A stretch of DNA of 64,000 bases from Gammaproteobacteria bacterium (lineage in GTDB: Bacteria > Pseudomonadota > Gammaproteobacteria > Enterobacterales > Alteromonadaceae). Numbering within the stretch: position 1 is the first letter of the stretch; each line of letters opens with the position of its first letter. Location of the stretch: contig JAHKAA010000020.1 of NCBI GenBank assembly GCA_018825965.1, positions 62,001-126,000 of the forward strand, given 5' to 3'. The position numbers and the translations under genes were made by a program. Below the pieces are notes generated by a model, which worked only from the letters and a program-made list of their open reading frames with translations, searched no databases and was not told the origin of the DNA. Shown piece after piece: positions 1-9,871 of the stretch.

Positions 1-38
1 TATAATGAAGCACTTTTAATATCAGGTTGAGGCTTCAT
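1..38 (+). promoter_or_regulatory. rph promoter -10 and start region
   Basis: A consensus TATAAT lies at 1-6; its -35 would lie outside the window. A TTGAGG Shine-Dalgarno at 27-32 sits 7 bases before the rph ATG. TGAAGC (6-11) and GCTTCA (32-37) are inverted copies and could fold over the ribosome site. The role as a promoter is inferred from the hexamer alone. Confidence 0.4.
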
Positions 39-39
39 C

Positions 40-753
40 ATGCGTCCTAGCGGCAGAACAGCGAGTCAAATTCGTCCTATTACTTTCACCCGTCAATTTA
101 CGGCTCATGCTGAAGGTTCAGTATTGGTTGAGTTTGGTAACACCAAAGTTATTTGTACTGCCAGCGTGATTGAAGGTGTGCCACGTTTTATGAAAGGCCA
201 GGGTAAAGGCTGGATCACAGCTGAATATGGCATGTTGCCACGCGCAACTCATACCCGTAACGACCGTGAAGCGGCTCGTGGTAAGCAGGGTGGCCGTACT
301 ATGGAAATTCAGCGCCTGATTGGCCGTGCTTTGCGTACTGCTGTGGATTTAAAGCTGTTAGGTGAAAACACTATTACTATCGATTGTGACGTGATCCAGG
401 CCGATGGTGGTACCCGCACTGCGTCAATCACTGGTGCTTGTGTGGCTTTAGTGGATGCATTGAATTTTATGCGCGCTAAAGGTTTGATCAAAACCAACCC
501 GCTGAATTTTATGGTCGCTGCGGTTTCAGTAGGTGTTTATAAAGGCACAGCTGTTGCCGATTTAGACTACGCCGAAGATTCAAATGCTGAAACTGATATG
601 AATATCGTGATGACCGAAACCGGCAAAATCATCGAAATTCAGGGCACGGCTGAAGAAGCGCCATTTAGCTTTGAAGAAATGCAGCAGATGATGGAATTAG
701 GCAAACACGCCATCCGCGAAATTATCGACGAACAAAAACGAGTGCTGGCGTAA
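40..753 (+). CDS. rph: Ribonuclease PH
   Basis: This phosphorolytic 3'-5' exoribonuclease trims the 3' ends of tRNA precursors using inorganic phosphate. The 237-residue length is standard for bacterial RNase PH. The N-terminal RPSGR motif, Arg86 in the GKQGGR segment and the phosphate-binding GTRTA motif at 124-128 are all present, so the enzyme looks active. The ATG at 40 has a Shine-Dalgarno (TTGAGG). pyrE follows after 9 bases in the same direction, the usual rph-pyrE pair, so the two are probably co-transcribed. Confidence 0.97.
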   Translation: MRPSGRTASQIRPITFTRQFTAHAEGSVLVEFGNTKVICTASVIEGVPRFMKGQGKGWITAEYGMLPRATHTRNDREAARGKQGGRTMEIQRLIGRALRTAVDLKLLGENTITIDCDVIQADGGTRTASITGACVALVDALNFMRAKGLIKTNPLNFMVAAVSVGVYKGTAVADLDYAEDSNAETDMNIVMTETGKIIEIQGTAEEAPFSFEEMQQMMELGKHAIREIIDEQKRVLA

Positions 754-762
754 GAGGTTCAG

Positions 763-1407
763 ATGAAACAGTTTCAAAAAGACTTTATTGAATTTGCATT
801 GTCGCGTCAGGTCCTGAAGTTTGGCAGTTTTACGCTGAAATCCGGCCGTACCAGCCCGTACTTTTTTAACGCAGGTTTATTTAATACGGGTGGTGATTTA
901 GCCCGTTTAGGTCGTTTTTATGCAGCGGCTTTAGAAGACGCTGGCGTAGAGTTTGACCTGTTGTTTGGCCCTGCCTACAAAGGTATTCCTATTGCGACGA
1001 CCACGGCTGTGGCTTTGTTTGATCAGTATGGTAAAGATGTGCCTTATTGCTTTAACCGCAAAGAAGCGAAAACCCATGGTGAAGGCGGCAACTTAGTTGG
1101 CTCACCTTTACAGGGCAAAGTGATGCTGGTGGATGATGTGATCACGGCCGGTACTGCGATTCGTGAGTCAATGCAGCTGATCCAGGCGCAAGGTGCCAGT
1201 TTAAGTGGTGTGCTGATTGCGCTCGACCGTCAGGAAAAAGGTCAGGGCGAACTTTCAGCTATTCAGGAAGTCGAACGCGACTTTGGCACTCAAGTGATCT
1301 CTATCATTTGTTTAAACGACTTAATCAACTACCTGCAAGGCAAACCAGAGCTGGCCCAGTCTTTAGACGCTGTGTCTGCTTACCGTGCCCAGTACGGTGT
1401 GAGCTAA
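763..1407 (+). CDS. pyrE: Orotate phosphoribosyltransferase
   Basis: PyrE joins orotate to PRPP to give OMP, the fifth step of pyrimidine synthesis, in the cytoplasm. The 214-residue protein has the type I PRPP-binding motif DDVITAGTA at about 124-132 and the flexible catalytic loop segment [12 protein letters not shown] near 98-109. It lies 9 bases behind rph. No attenuator-like hairpin plus T-run separates rph and pyrE, so expression probably depends on read-through from rph. Length and motifs are complete. Confidence 0.97.
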   Translation: MKQFQKDFIEFALSRQVLKFGSFTLKSGRTSPYFFNAGLFNTGGDLARLGRFYAAALEDAGVEFDLLFGPAYKGIPIATTTAVALFDQYGKDVPYCFNRKEAKTHGEGGNLVGSPLQGKVMLVDDVITAGTAIRESMQLIQAQGASLSGVLIALDRQEKGQGELSAIQEVERDFGTQVISIICLNDLINYLQGKPELAQSLDAVSAYRAQYGVS

Positions 1408-1446
1408 GCTGTTAGCCCGAGTGTGATGCAGTTTTAAGGACAAGCT

Positions 1447-1818
1447 ATGAACAAGCCAAATGGCACAGGTTTTGGGCGTATTATTAAAGCTGCAGATTGT
1501 AGCCGTAAAGGCTTTGCCGCAGCCTGGGTGAACGAGGCTGCCTTTCGTCAGGAAGCGGGTTTAACTTTGGCTGCTATACCCTTTGCCTGGTATCTGGCTG
1601 CTGATTTTGGTCATTTTGCGCTTCTGATGGGCGTCTGGTTACTGGTGATTATTGTGGAGTTACTGAACTCTGCAATTGAAGCCTTAACCGACCGTGTCAG
1701 TTTAGAGCGGCATGAATTATCAGGCCGGGCTAAAGATATGGGCTCAGCAGCTGTCACTTCAGCTTTAGTGTTCGTAGCTTTAGTCTGGGCCGCGGCCATC
1801 TGGCAAAAATTCAGTTAA
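1447..1818 (+). CDS. dgkA: Diacylglycerol kinase (prokaryotic DgkA type)
   Basis: This small inner-membrane kinase phosphorylates diacylglycerol to phosphatidic acid, recycling lipid left by membrane-derived glucan synthesis. The 123 residues contain the family signature: ELLNSAIEALTDR starting at Glu71 and KDMGSAAV at 96-103, with three hydrophobic segments at about 40-56, 58-72 and 101-118. The start follows TTTTAAGGACAAGCT, with AAGGA as ribosome site. The gene is convergent with the histidine kinase and their stop codons overlap by three bases (1815-1818). Confidence 0.95.
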   Translation: MNKPNGTGFGRIIKAADCSRKGFAAAWVNEAAFRQEAGLTLAAIPFAWYLAADFGHFALLMGVWLLVIIVELLNSAIEALTDRVSLERHELSGRAKDMGSAAVTSALVFVALVWAAAIWQKFS

Positions 1819-3428
1819 AGATCATTCTGCTGGTGAGCAGGTTCGTTCACCAGCGGAATAAACATCGCAAAATGCACTCCTTGTTGCACATCGTCGACTA
1901 AATCAATACGGCCATTCAGACCCTGAGTGATCAGGTTATACAAAATATAAGTGCCTAAACCACTGCCACCTGCTTGTCTGTTGGTGGTGACAAAGGGATC
2001 CCATATTTTTGTTTTAATTTCTTTGGCTATACCTTTGCCATTGTCGTAATAATTCAGCTGCAAAAAACCTTCTTGTTGTTGTGCCTGGATCACCACTTCG
2101 CCTGCTTCTATATCTTTAAAGCCATGGATCAGTGAATTCATAATCAGGTTAGTAAAAATCTGTGAATACACTCCGGGAAAACTATAAAGCCGGATTGTTG
2201 GGTCTATGTCCAGTTTGATTTGATGTTGGGTGTATTTCAATTTGGGCCGTAAAGACAAGACTATATTTTGTATATATTCCAGCAAGTTAAACTCGCGAGC
2301 TTCTTCGCTGGACTGATCAATAGCCACCATTTTAAAACTACGGATTTGCTCTGCAGCCCGTTCCAGATTTTTTAACACAATGGCTGAAGTTTCATTCAGT
2401 TCAGCTGTCATTTTACTGAACATAGATTTGCTGAGAGCGCCAGTTTCAACCGCATGGCTTAACTCGGAGGTTAAAAAACTCAGGTGAGTGACAGCTGTTA
2501 CAGCAACGCCCACCGGGGTATTAATTTCATGGGCTACACCAGCCACCAGGCTGCCTAAAGAAGCCATTTTCTCCCGCTCAACCAGCTTGGTCTGAGTGGT
2601 TTTTAAATGCTGCAAGGTCTGATCCAGCTCCTGCACACTACGCTGAAGTTCAGCAGTGCGGCTTTGTACTTTTTGTTCCAGAGTTTTATTCAGTTCCAGA
2701 ATTTCCTGCTTTTTGTCCTGTTGATCGCTGTTAATTTGCTCAATCACATCCAGCATGGCATTAAAGGACTGGATCAAAGCCTGAATATCAGGATCAGAGG
2801 AGTGGCTGGCGCGTCTGCTGTAATCTTTGGTATCCGCTATAGAGCTGGTGACCCTTTTCAAATGATCTAAGGGCCTCAAAGCACTTCTGCTGGCTATCAG
2901 AGCCAACCAACTGGCGAGGCCAAGGGTAAGCAGCAGTGTTAAGACTAAACCCCATTTTAACTGAGCTAATTGGTGTTTCAGTGGGGTAAGGCTAACGGTC
3001 AGGCGTAAATATCCCAGCAAGTTGTTGTCCACCATCACAGGGGTAACACTATGCAGATAGTCGGCATCAAAAATGTGTTGTTCTTTTAACTGTTCTGGCG
3101 AAGGGGTGACAGGCTCTTTACCATAACTGGCAAAAAGCTGATGGCTATCGCTTAATTCATCGTATTTCAGCAAGCTGGCAGAAACTATATCCGGTGACTC
3201 TTTTAAAGAGTCCAGCATAGCACCGGCACTTTCTGGCTGATCAAAGACGATGGCTGCTGAACTCATAGAAGCCAGAATACGAGCCTGAGCGCTGGTATAA
3301 GATTGCAACTGGGCTTTGTACTGATCGCTGCTGGTCCAGAATAAGGGCACCAGCACTATGCTCAGACTCAGCAGGGTGAGCAGCAGAATAGAAAAAAACA
3401 CCCGGTAGCGAAAAGAGAGCTGGATCAT
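1815..3428 (-). CDS. Membrane sensor histidine kinase (HAMP, HisKA, HATPase)
   Basis: The 537-residue protein has a transmembrane segment at about 8-29, a periplasmic sensor region to about 157, a second membrane segment at 158-179, a HAMP linker to about 233 and a coiled coil to about 285. The phosphoacceptor box contains GVAHEINTP with His300. The ATPase domain shows the N-box (NLIMNSLIHG) and the G-boxes DNGKGI and GGSGLGTYI. The C-terminus has no receiver domain, and no response regulator lies in the neighbourhood, so its partner is encoded elsewhere. It follows the YfiR-like gene by 6 bases and is probably co-transcribed with it. The periplasmic input is unknown. Confidence 0.88.
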   Translation of the reverse strand: MIQLSFRYRVFFSILLLTLLSLSIVLVPLFWTSSDQYKAQLQSYTSAQARILASMSSAAIVFDQPESAGAMLDSLKESPDIVSASLLKYDELSDSHQLFASYGKEPVTPSPEQLKEQHIFDADYLHSVTPVMVDNNLLGYLRLTVSLTPLKHQLAQLKWGLVLTLLLTLGLASWLALIASRSALRPLDHLKRVTSSIADTKDYSRRASHSSDPDIQALIQSFNAMLDVIEQINSDQQDKKQEILELNKTLEQKVQSRTAELQRSVQELDQTLQHLKTTQTKLVEREKMASLGSLVAGVAHEINTPVGVAVTAVTHLSFLTSELSHAVETGALSKSMFSKMTAELNETSAIVLKNLERAAEQIRSFKMVAIDQSSEEAREFNLLEYIQNIVLSLRPKLKYTQHQIKLDIDPTIRLYSFPGVYSQIFTNLIMNSLIHGFKDIEAGEVVIQAQQQEGFLQLNYYDNGKGIAKEIKTKIWDPFVTTNRQAGGSGLGTYILYNLITQGLNGRIDLVDDVQQGVHFAMFIPLVNEPAHQQNDL

Positions 3429-3434
3429 TATGAT

Positions 3435-4028
3435 TTACCTCTGCTTCGCTATGGATAAAAAGGCCGCTTTGGCGTGCAGGCCAGATTCCGTCAGTGCCTG
3501 AGCTTTGACATAAAGCACTATTCTGTTGCCTTCCAGCACCATATCAACCTGAGAATAGGGGCTTGAACTGACGTAGGGGGCGGAAATACGTAATACTTGT
3601 TGATGATGCAGTTGGGGTAAATCTGTGAAGCCTGAATGTTCCGGTGACTGAGTAAAATACAAGACTTTGCATTGGCTGGCCTCTGTACTGCTATCTGTAC
3701 TGTCGATCTGCAGTATTCTGACGGGTAATTGCTGGAGCTGACGTTTTTCGGTGCCTTTTTGTAACTGGGTTACCAGTACCTCATTTTTTGGCCCAAGCAA
3801 ACAAATATCAAAAGTACCTTGCCCCTGTTGGGCCGGCCATTCAAAAAACTTGGCAATATTGTAAATATAAGCGGCCTGCATCGCAGAAAATCTTTGCTCG
3901 TCCATAGGCGCTGCATCCATAGCGGCTGAGGCCGGCGCCATCCAGCCGAAAGCGAATACCGACCACAGGCCTGTCAGCGTCAGACTCATCAAAGCCGGAT
4001 ATAAATAATTTTTCCGCTTACTTGCCAT
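3435..4028 (-). CDS. YfiR family (DUF4154) periplasmic protein
   Basis: The 197-residue protein starts with a basic N-terminus and a hydrophobic export segment at about 11-36 that ends near ASA. Mature-region features such as MQAAYIYNIAKFFEWP, LGPKNEV and the closing LSIAKQR resemble the YfiR/DUF4154 family. In Pseudomonas, YfiR is a periplasmic repressor of a membrane diguanylate cyclase. Here the next gene is a histidine kinase instead, so I infer that it modulates that kinase's periplasmic sensor. It is divergent from the TonB receptor at 4087 with only 58 bases between them, so control may be shared. Confidence 0.75.
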   Translation of the reverse strand: MASKRKNYLYPALMSLTLTGLWSVFAFGWMAPASAAMDAAPMDEQRFSAMQAAYIYNIAKFFEWPAQQGQGTFDICLLGPKNEVLVTQLQKGTEKRQLQQLPVRILQIDSTDSSTEASQCKVLYFTQSPEHSGFTDLPQLHHQQVLRISAPYVSSSPYSQVDMVLEGNRIVLYVKAQALTESGLHAKAAFLSIAKQR

Positions 4029-4086
4029 CTAAGATACTGATTCCTAAACTCCTGTTAAGATCCTATTCTAGTCAGACAAGGCAGTT

Positions 4087-6048
4087 ATGTCGCATTGGCG
4101 CTCTGTAATTCCGGCTTTTTTTATACTGACTGCTGTTTTTCCTCTGGCTGCGGAGGAAATACAGGATTTATTTGAGATGAGTCTGACAGAGCTGATGGAC
4201 ATTCCTGTGGTGACCGCCAGCCGTTATGAAGAAAATTTAAAATCAGCAGCTGCTGTGATGACTATTGTCAGCGCAGAGCAAATTCGTAATTCAGGAGCAG
4301 ATTCTTTATATCAATTGCTGGAGCAGGTCAGCAGTTTTTATATGACGGGCTCTCATTTCTTTCCTAATAATGTGTCTTCTGTGCGCGGCGATTTATTAAC
4401 TCACGCCGATAACCATGTGCTGATTTTACTCAATGGTAAGCCGCTGAGGGAAAGTTACTCAGGCGGTATTAATTTTGCGATTTACAATGCCTTTCCTGTT
4501 CAGGCCATAAGCCGGATTGAAGTGATCCGTGGCCCGGGTTCAGTGCTCTACGGCTCTAATGCCTACAGTGGCGTTATTAATCTGGTGACAACTGAGGCTG
4601 CTGGCAACTCTATTCAACTAAGTATGGGCGAACAGGGCTACCAATCAGGTTCTTTACTACTCAGTGGCGGAGATGAACTGAAGCTGTTATTCGCCGCTAA
4701 AGTCAGCAGGTCGGATGGTTGGGATTTCCGTTCTTTTGATAATGCAGCAGTGGAAAACAGCATAGATTACGGGCAACGTAATCTCGGTTTATTCAGCAGC
4801 CTGACGTATAAGGATTGGCAGCTGGATCTGATGAGTTTATCCGGCACTCAGGATTTTTTTGGTGCCAGTACCAGTTGGTCCGGCACTGTGTTACCAGAGG
4901 ATCGCAAGGTCGACAGCCAAAGGCATCATGCTGCTTTAAGTCATCAGTGGCAGCAATCTGAGAAGTTATGGCTGGATTCTGCAGTCAGCGTTGCCCGTAT
5001 GGATTTCAGCCATTACAACTATGATGCCTACTCAACAGAACGTTATCTGGAGTTGAATCAGCACTGGCAACCTTCAAAGCTATGGAGCTGGCAGTTGGGA
5101 GGCTCTTTGTGGTGGCAACGTTTTGGCACTGAAGCCGGATTAACCAATGGGCCTGTACCTTTGACCAAAAATCGCAGAGATACTGCTTTTGTGCAGGCAG
5201 ACTGGAGTTTCCACAGCGACTGGAAATGGTCTGCTGGTTTGCAATACAACAACAGTCAGTTGGGAAGCAATGAATGGGTGCCCCGCATGGCGCTGGTTTG
5301 GCAAGCGAACCAGGATTGGGCAGTGAAGCTTTTACATGCCAATGCTTATCGTGATCCTTATGGGGTAGAAACTAACTTCAATTTAATTTTAAGAAACCCG
5401 GCAGGTGAGGTGACAGGTGGTTTGCGTGGCAATCCGGATTTGTTAGCAGAACGGGTGAATACGACCGATCTGCAGTTGTTTTATCAGGCTGATGCTGAGC
5501 GCTTTAGTTTGACGCTGTTTCAGAGCAAGGCGGATGAGTTGATCAGCAGGCAAAGGGCTGCTGACCGGGTGATTGATTTTGTCAATCAGGGGGAGATGCA
5601 ACTGCATGGCGTGGAACTGGAATGGTCAGGGCAAGTGATGGACCGTTTAACGGCGGACCTTGCCATCACATGGCAACAAAATGAGGTGAATGAGATAAAA
5701 GACTTTACCACTGTGCCACACTGGCTGATGAAATCTGCAATAACCTATCAGCTGTCCGATCTGTGGGGGTCTTTGTATGCGGCTTTACAATACACTGGTG
5801 AGGCGGAAGATGTTCTGGTTCGAAATAGCAACAGACAACTGCTTAATCCAAAGGCAGATGCGTATTGGTTAATGAATTTGTCCTGGCGTTTACCCTTACC
5901 TGATTTTTACAACGCTCAGTTACAAACCACAGTCTATAACCTCTGGGATCAGCAGATTTATCAGGCCGAATTTGTAGGCCAAAGTATCAATACTATTCCT
6001 GCCCGCTCTGGTCGTCAGTTTGGGCTTAGTTTGAGGGTGCCGCTTTGA
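4087..6048 (+). CDS. TonB-dependent outer-membrane receptor
   Basis: The 653-residue protein has a short signal peptide (to about residue 22, ending PLAAEE). Next come a TonB-box-like region, a plug domain (about 40-165, with IEVIRGPGSVLYGSNAYSGVINLVT-type signature residues near 150-170) and a 22-strand-type barrel closing with QFGLSLRVPL. The early segment DLFEMSLTELMDIPVVTAS is typical of receptors found beside YfiR/kinase genes in Alteromonadales. The substrate is not visible from the sequence. No Fur-like site stands out upstream. It is divergent from the YfiR/kinase pair. Confidence 0.85.
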   Translation: MSHWRSVIPAFFILTAVFPLAAEEIQDLFEMSLTELMDIPVVTASRYEENLKSAAAVMTIVSAEQIRNSGADSLYQLLEQVSSFYMTGSHFFPNNVSSVRGDLLTHADNHVLILLNGKPLRESYSGGINFAIYNAFPVQAISRIEVIRGPGSVLYGSNAYSGVINLVTTEAAGNSIQLSMGEQGYQSGSLLLSGGDELKLLFAAKVSRSDGWDFRSFDNAAVENSIDYGQRNLGLFSSLTYKDWQLDLMSLSGTQDFFGASTSWSGTVLPEDRKVDSQRHHAALSHQWQQSEKLWLDSAVSVARMDFSHYNYDAYSTERYLELNQHWQPSKLWSWQLGGSLWWQRFGTEAGLTNGPVPLTKNRRDTAFVQADWSFHSDWKWSAGLQYNNSQLGSNEWVPRMALVWQANQDWAVKLLHANAYRDPYGVETNFNLILRNPAGEVTGGLRGNPDLLAERVNTTDLQLFYQADAERFSLTLFQSKADELISRQRAADRVIDFVNQGEMQLHGVELEWSGQVMDRLTADLAITWQQNEVNEIKDFTTVPHWLMKSAITYQLSDLWGSLYAALQYTGEAEDVLVRNSNRQLLNPKADAYWLMNLSWRLPLPDFYNAQLQTTVYNLWDQQIYQAEFVGQSINTIPARSGRQFGLSLRVPL

Positions 6049-6056
6049 CAAGTCGG

Positions 6057-6089
6057 CTCTAAGCTCAGTGCTTCAGACTGAGCTAAGAG
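6057..6089. terminator. Hairpin between convergent receptor and slmA genes
   Basis: CTCTAAGCTCAG (6057-6068) pairs with CTGAGCTAAGAG (6078-6089), a 12-bp stem with one A.A mismatch and a 9-base loop. It lies between two convergent genes. It has no T-run on either strand, so its action as an intrinsic terminator is uncertain. Confidence 0.4.
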
Positions 6090-6105
6090 TGGAGTTCTGT
6101 GAGTT

Positions 6106-6711
6106 TTAACCAAACAAAGTTTTTTGCAGCAAGGCCCATTGGTTTGGCCATTGAGCTGTAGGTAAGCGGGCAAAACCTGAGCGGACAAATTGCTGCATTT
6201 TGCCTTCACAAATGCCCAGCAACAGGTTGGCTAAATCACCTTCATCCACAGCAAAACTTTTGCCTTCACGTAACTTACGTTCGCGTAAACATTGTTTCAG
6301 CTGAGTTTCCAGCTTTTCATACAAAGCGCTGATACGTTCCTGCAAACGTTCCTGTTCACCTTGTAAGGCGTCGCCGGTCAGAATGCGGCAAATACCAGGG
6401 TTGCGTTCGGCGAAGATCAGCAGCAATTGCATGATCAGCTCGATACGCTGCTCAGTTTGTTTGTGCTCCTGCACTATCGCATTAATACGAGACAACAAAG
6501 TGTCTTCGATAAAGTCGATGAGTCCTTCAAACATCCGGGCTTTGCTGGGGAAATGCCGGTACAAAGCCGCTTCGGATACACCTACATGAGCAGCCAAAGC
6601 TGCCGTGGTGATACGCTGACCCGCATGGCTTTGCAGCATAGCGGCCAGAGCCTGCAAAATATCTTCTTTGCGGTTGGGGCGTTTAGTCGTTGCCATGGAT
6701 ATCCTTGTCAC
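6106..6711 (-). CDS. slmA: Nucleoid occlusion factor SlmA (TetR family)
   Basis: SlmA binds specific chromosomal sites and blocks FtsZ assembly over the nucleoid. The 201-residue protein has an N-terminal TetR-type helix-turn-helix (about 30-52, [20 protein letters not shown]) and the conserved C-terminal regulatory domain, ending in LLQKTLFG. It is the last gene of the coaBC-dut-slmA run, 3 bases after dut. This is the standard arrangement and makes the assignment safe. Confidence 0.95.
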   Translation of the reverse strand: MTRISMATTKRPNRKEDILQALAAMLQSHAGQRITTAALAAHVGVSEAALYRHFPSKARMFEGLIDFIEDTLLSRINAIVQEHKQTEQRIELIMQLLLIFAERNPGICRILTGDALQGEQERLQERISALYEKLETQLKQCLRERKLREGKSFAVDEGDLANLLLGICEGKMQQFVRSGFARLPTAQWPNQWALLQKTLFG

Positions 6712-6714
6712 AAA

Positions 6715-7173
6715 TTACTGCTGGCCAGAGTGACCAAATCCACCTTCGCCCCGATCTGAAGCGTCAAAATCTGAAACTATGTTAAATTCTGCCTGTACTA
6801 CAGGCATAAAGACCAGTTGAGCGATACGATCACCTGGGTTAATAGTGAAGTGTTCCTGCGAGCGGTTCCACATAGAGACCATCAATTGGCCCTGATAATC
6901 CGAGTCGATTAAACCCACTAAGTTACCCAAAACTATGCCGTGTTTATGACCTAAACCAGAGCGTGGCAATATAGTAGCGCATAAATTGGCGTCACCAATA
7001 TGAATAGCCAAGCCTGTTGGGATCAGCGTGGTTTGGCCCGGAGCCAGTTGTACTTCTGCATCCAGACAAGCCCGTAAATCTAAACCAGCGCTGCCCGGTG
7101 TGGCGTAAGCAGGTAATGGAAACTCTGTGCCGATACGTGGGTCGAGAATTTTTAAATCAATGGCTTTTTTCAT
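6715..7173 (-). CDS. dut: dUTP diphosphatase
   Basis: Dut hydrolyses dUTP to dUMP and pyrophosphate, keeping uracil out of DNA and feeding thymidylate synthesis. All five trimeric dUTPase motifs are visible in the 152 residues: SAGLDLRA (28-35), PRSGLG (70-75), [10 protein letters not shown] (87-96), GDRIAQLVF (114-122) and the flexible C-terminal GEGGFGHSG (142-150). It overlaps the end of coaBC by 17 bases, which suggests translational coupling. Confidence 0.97.
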   Translation of the reverse strand: MKKAIDLKILDPRIGTEFPLPAYATPGSAGLDLRACLDAEVQLAPGQTTLIPTGLAIHIGDANLCATILPRSGLGHKHGIVLGNLVGLIDSDYQGQLMVSMWNRSQEHFTINPGDRIAQLVFMPVVQAEFNIVSDFDASDRGEGGFGHSGQQ

Positions 7174-8380
7174 GCAGATAACGCTCGTTAATCAATAAAA
7201 GAAGTTGGTGTGCCAGCTCTGTTTTGGCTTGTAAGCCAAACTGCTGTTCGCCGTCGGCCCAAAATACAGTGAGGGCATTGTGTTCGCTGTTAAAGCCCTG
7301 GTTCGATAGGGATACGTCGTTGGCGCAAATCAGATCCAGTTTTTTCTTCGCCAGTTTCTGCCGGGCATAATTGGCGACATCCTGAGTTTCAGCGGCAAAA
7401 CCTACAGTAAAAGGACGTTGTGACTTTAATGCAGCCACAGCGGCAATAATGTCCGGGTTTTTCACTAAGGTAAGATTTGTGCTGTTGTCGCTGGTTTTTT
7501 TCAGTTTCTGTGTCGCGACCTGAGCCACTTTATAATCTGCTACAGCGGCGCAGCCGATAAAGATGCTTGCGCTAATCGCCTGCTCTAACGCGACCTGATA
7601 CATCTGGTCGGCTGTGACCACATCAATACGTTTTACCTGATCAGGAGTTTTTAGCTGCACTGGTCCTGCAATTAAAGTGACCTCTGCACCTAAGCGTGCA
7701 GCGGCGTCAGCTAAAGCAAAACCCATTTTGCCTGAGCTATGATTAGAGATATAACGCACAGGGTCTATTGGCTCTCGGGTAGGGCCAGCGGTAATCACCA
7801 GCGATACGCCAGCTAAAGGCTGAACTCGAGGCGCAAAATGCTCAAGCACTAAATCCACTAACTGCAAAGGTTCTAACATCCGGCCCATACCCACATCACC
7901 ACAGGCTTGTTCGCCTGCTGCTGGGCCCCAGATGTAAAAATTACGTGTCTTTAATGTGTCTATATTGTGTTTGGTGGCTATATTTTTATACATCTGCTGA
8001 TTCATTGCAGGAGCAACTGCCACAGGGGCATCCGTTGCCAGCACACAAGTGCTCAACAAGTCGTTGGCCAGACCATGGGCTAAGCGGGCAATTAAATCAG
8101 CTGAAGCAGGGGCTATCAATAATAAATCGGCCCATTTAGCCAGCTCTATATGGCCCATAGCGGCTTCAGCAGCAGGGTCGAGCAAGCTGTTGGCCACCGG
8201 ATGGCCGGATAAGGCCTGCAAAGTTAAAGGCGTAATAAATTCGCGCGCTGCGTCGGTTTGAATCACCCGTACTTCAGCGCCACGTTCTTTCAGACGGCGA
8301 ATTAAGTCGGCACTTTTGTATGCGGCAATACCGCCGCTAATGCCTAATAAAATGCGTTTTCCTGCCAAAGGTAGTGCCAT
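7157..8380 (-). CDS. coaBC: Bifunctional CoaBC (PPCDC / PPC synthetase)
   Basis: The enzyme first ligates cysteine to 4'-phosphopantothenate, then decarboxylates the product to phosphopantetheine, in coenzyme A synthesis. The N-terminal flavin-dependent CoaC half has His77, the PAMN motif at about 124-127 and Cys160 in [10 protein letters not shown]. The CoaB half begins near 190 with [17 protein letters not shown] and carries the lysine pair in KLKK (292-295). The 407-residue length is normal. The ATG at 8380 starts [11 protein letters not shown]. It heads the coaBC-dut-slmA operon, divergent from radC. Confidence 0.96.
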   Translation of the reverse strand: MALPLAGKRILLGISGGIAAYKSADLIRRLKERGAEVRVIQTDAAREFITPLTLQALSGHPVANSLLDPAAEAAMGHIELAKWADLLLIAPASADLIARLAHGLANDLLSTCVLATDAPVAVAPAMNQQMYKNIATKHNIDTLKTRNFYIWGPAAGEQACGDVGMGRMLEPLQLVDLVLEHFAPRVQPLAGVSLVITAGPTREPIDPVRYISNHSSGKMGFALADAAARLGAEVTLIAGPVQLKTPDQVKRIDVVTADQMYQVALEQAISASIFIGCAAVADYKVAQVATQKLKKTSDNSTNLTLVKNPDIIAAVAALKSQRPFTVGFAAETQDVANYARQKLAKKKLDLICANDVSLSNQGFNSEHNALTVFWADGEQQFGLQAKTELAHQLLLLINERYLHEKSH

Positions 8381-8462
8381 GTCTGTCGCAGCAAAAAGTG
8401 GTTAAGTTGGCGTTAAGATAACACGGAAAGATGAAGGAAAACAAAAACTCAAGGAGGCGAAG

Positions 8463-9137
8463 ATGAGTATCAAAAGCTGGCCTGAAGGTGAAAGGCCAAG
8501 AGAAAAACTGCTGGCGCATGGCGCAGAACATTTATCGGACGGCGAATTGCTGGCTATTTTTTTACGTACTGGTGTGGCCGGTATGGATGCGGTGGAATTG
8601 TCCCGCACTTTATTGCATCAGTTTGGTGGCTTGAGGCCTTTATTAGCTGCCAGTCAGGCGGATTTTTGCAAAGGCCATGGTTTAGGACAGGCAAAATATG
8701 TTCAATTACAAGCGGTTATGGAGCTAAGTAAGCGTTATCTGGTGCAAAGTATGCAACGTGATACCGTCTTTACTGAACCCGCTATGGTGAAGCGTTATTT
8801 ACAACAAAGTTTAGCTTCGCAAAAGCGTGAAGTTTTTATGTTGTTGTATTTAGACAGCCAACACAGGCTTATTTGCGCCGAACCGTTATTTTTCGGCACT
8901 ATTGATGCATCTCCTGTGTATCCGCGTATTGTAGTTCAGAGTGCTTTAGCGCATAATGCCGCCGCCGTTATTTTGGCTCACAATCATCCATCCGGAGTTG
9001 CAGAGCCGAGCCGTGCCGATCGGGTAATAACGGAACGCCTGACTCAAGCCATGTCTCTGGTCGACATTAAGTTGCTGGATCATTTTGTAGTGGGTGATGC
9101 AGAGGTTATTTCCTTTGCGGAACGCGGCTGGCTATAA
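8463..9137 (+). CDS. radC: RadC family JAB-domain protein
   Basis: The 224-residue protein has N-terminal helix-hairpin-helix-like helices (to about 95) and a C-terminal JAB/MPN metalloprotease-like domain. The zinc-ligand motif HNHPSG has His173 and His175, with Asp186 downstream (EPSRAD). The biological role of RadC is unsettled, because its early link to DNA repair was later withdrawn. A strong AAGGAGG ribosome site at about 8451-8457 precedes the ATG. The position between coaBC and rpmBG is conserved in gammaproteobacteria. Confidence 0.94.
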   Translation: MSIKSWPEGERPREKLLAHGAEHLSDGELLAIFLRTGVAGMDAVELSRTLLHQFGGLRPLLAASQADFCKGHGLGQAKYVQLQAVMELSKRYLVQSMQRDTVFTEPAMVKRYLQQSLASQKREVFMLLYLDSQHRLICAEPLFFGTIDASPVYPRIVVQSALAHNAAAVILAHNHPSGVAEPSRADRVITERLTQAMSLVDIKLLDHFVVGDAEVISFAERGWL

Positions 9138-9187
9138 AGGTCTGAAGTTTGGATGTGCAAACGATCGCCTGAACCGTACAGATTTGC

Positions 9188-9216
9188 TTGAATTTGATCA
9201 GGCTTTCGTGTATAAA
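9188..9216 (+). promoter_or_regulatory. Sigma-70 promoter for rpmBG
   Basis: TTGAAT at 9188-9193 and TATAAA at 9211-9216 are separated by exactly 17 bases, followed by a GC-rich discriminator (TTGCGCCC) as expected for stringently controlled ribosomal-protein genes. The predicted transcript starts near 9223, leaving a leader of about 80 bases before rpmB. Confidence 0.75.
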
Positions 9217-9303
9217 TTGCGCCCTTTCAGAAATCCGGGGCATTCTTCTTGGCCAGAAGGATGAACGAAGCTCGAGCTGAAGTAATTTTGGAGAAACATT
9301 GAC

Positions 9304-9540
9304 ATGTCTAGAGTGTGCCAAATCACTGGTAAGGGTCCGATGGTAGGTAACCGTCGTTCACACGCCAACAACGCAACTAAGCGCCGTTTCCTGCCTAACC
9401 TGCAAACTCACCGTTTCTGGGTTGAAAGCGAAAACCGTTTTGTGACTTTACGTATCTCCACTCGTGGTATGCGTATTATCGACAAAAATGGCATCGATAC
9501 TGTTTTAGCCGATCTGCGTGCTAAAGGTCAGAAGGTTTAA
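9304..9540 (+). CDS. rpmB: 50S ribosomal protein L28
   Basis: This 78-residue basic protein of the large ribosomal subunit starts [12 protein letters not shown] and contains the conserved NNVSHA-like [14 protein letters not shown] segment. It is followed 11 bases later by rpmG, the usual rpmBG pair. The ribosome site TTGGAGAAAC lies just upstream. Length and sequence are typical. Confidence 0.97.
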   Translation: MSRVCQITGKGPMVGNRRSHANNATKRRFLPNLQTHRFWVESENRFVTLRISTRGMRIIDKNGIDTVLADLRAKGQKV

Positions 9541-9551
9541 GGAATTAAATT

Positions 9552-9707
9552 ATGCGCGATAAAATTCGTTTAGTTTCTTCTGCTGGTACTGGCTTCTTCT
9601 ATACAACTACGAAGAACAAACGCACCATGCCGGAAAAAATGGAAATCAAAAAGTTCGATCCTAAAGTGCGTAAGCACGTGATTTTCAAAGAAGCGAAAAT
9701 CAAGTAA
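9552..9707 (+). CDS. rpmG: 50S ribosomal protein L33
   Basis: The 51-residue open frame reads [20 protein letters not shown] and ends [10 protein letters not shown]. It is the second gene of the rpmBG operon, with AAGGAATTAAATT as ribosome site. It lacks the CXXC pairs of zinc-binding L33 variants, so it is the zinc-independent form. A strong intrinsic terminator follows 8 bases after the stop codon. Confidence 0.96.
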   Translation: MRDKIRLVSSAGTGFFYTTTKNKRTMPEKMEIKKFDPKVRKHVIFKEAKIK

Positions 9708-9715
9708 TTGAACTT

Positions 9716-9743
9716 AAAAAACCCGACGCAAGTCGGGTTTTTT
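9716..9743 (+). terminator. Intrinsic terminator of rpmBG
   Basis: ACCCGAC (9721-9727) and GTCGGGT (9732-9738) form a perfect 7-bp stem with a 4-base loop, followed by six T in total. A run of A precedes it, so it could also work weakly on the other strand. Confidence 0.9.
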
Positions 9744-9871
9744 ATAAGCTATAAAGTACTGCATATCCACGTTATAACTTTGTCTATCTATATACCCTGC
9801 GCTTTCTTCTGGTTGTTCTGCCTGACTCTGGTTTACACTGCTGTTTTTCTTCTATCCCGGTTTTTATCTTT

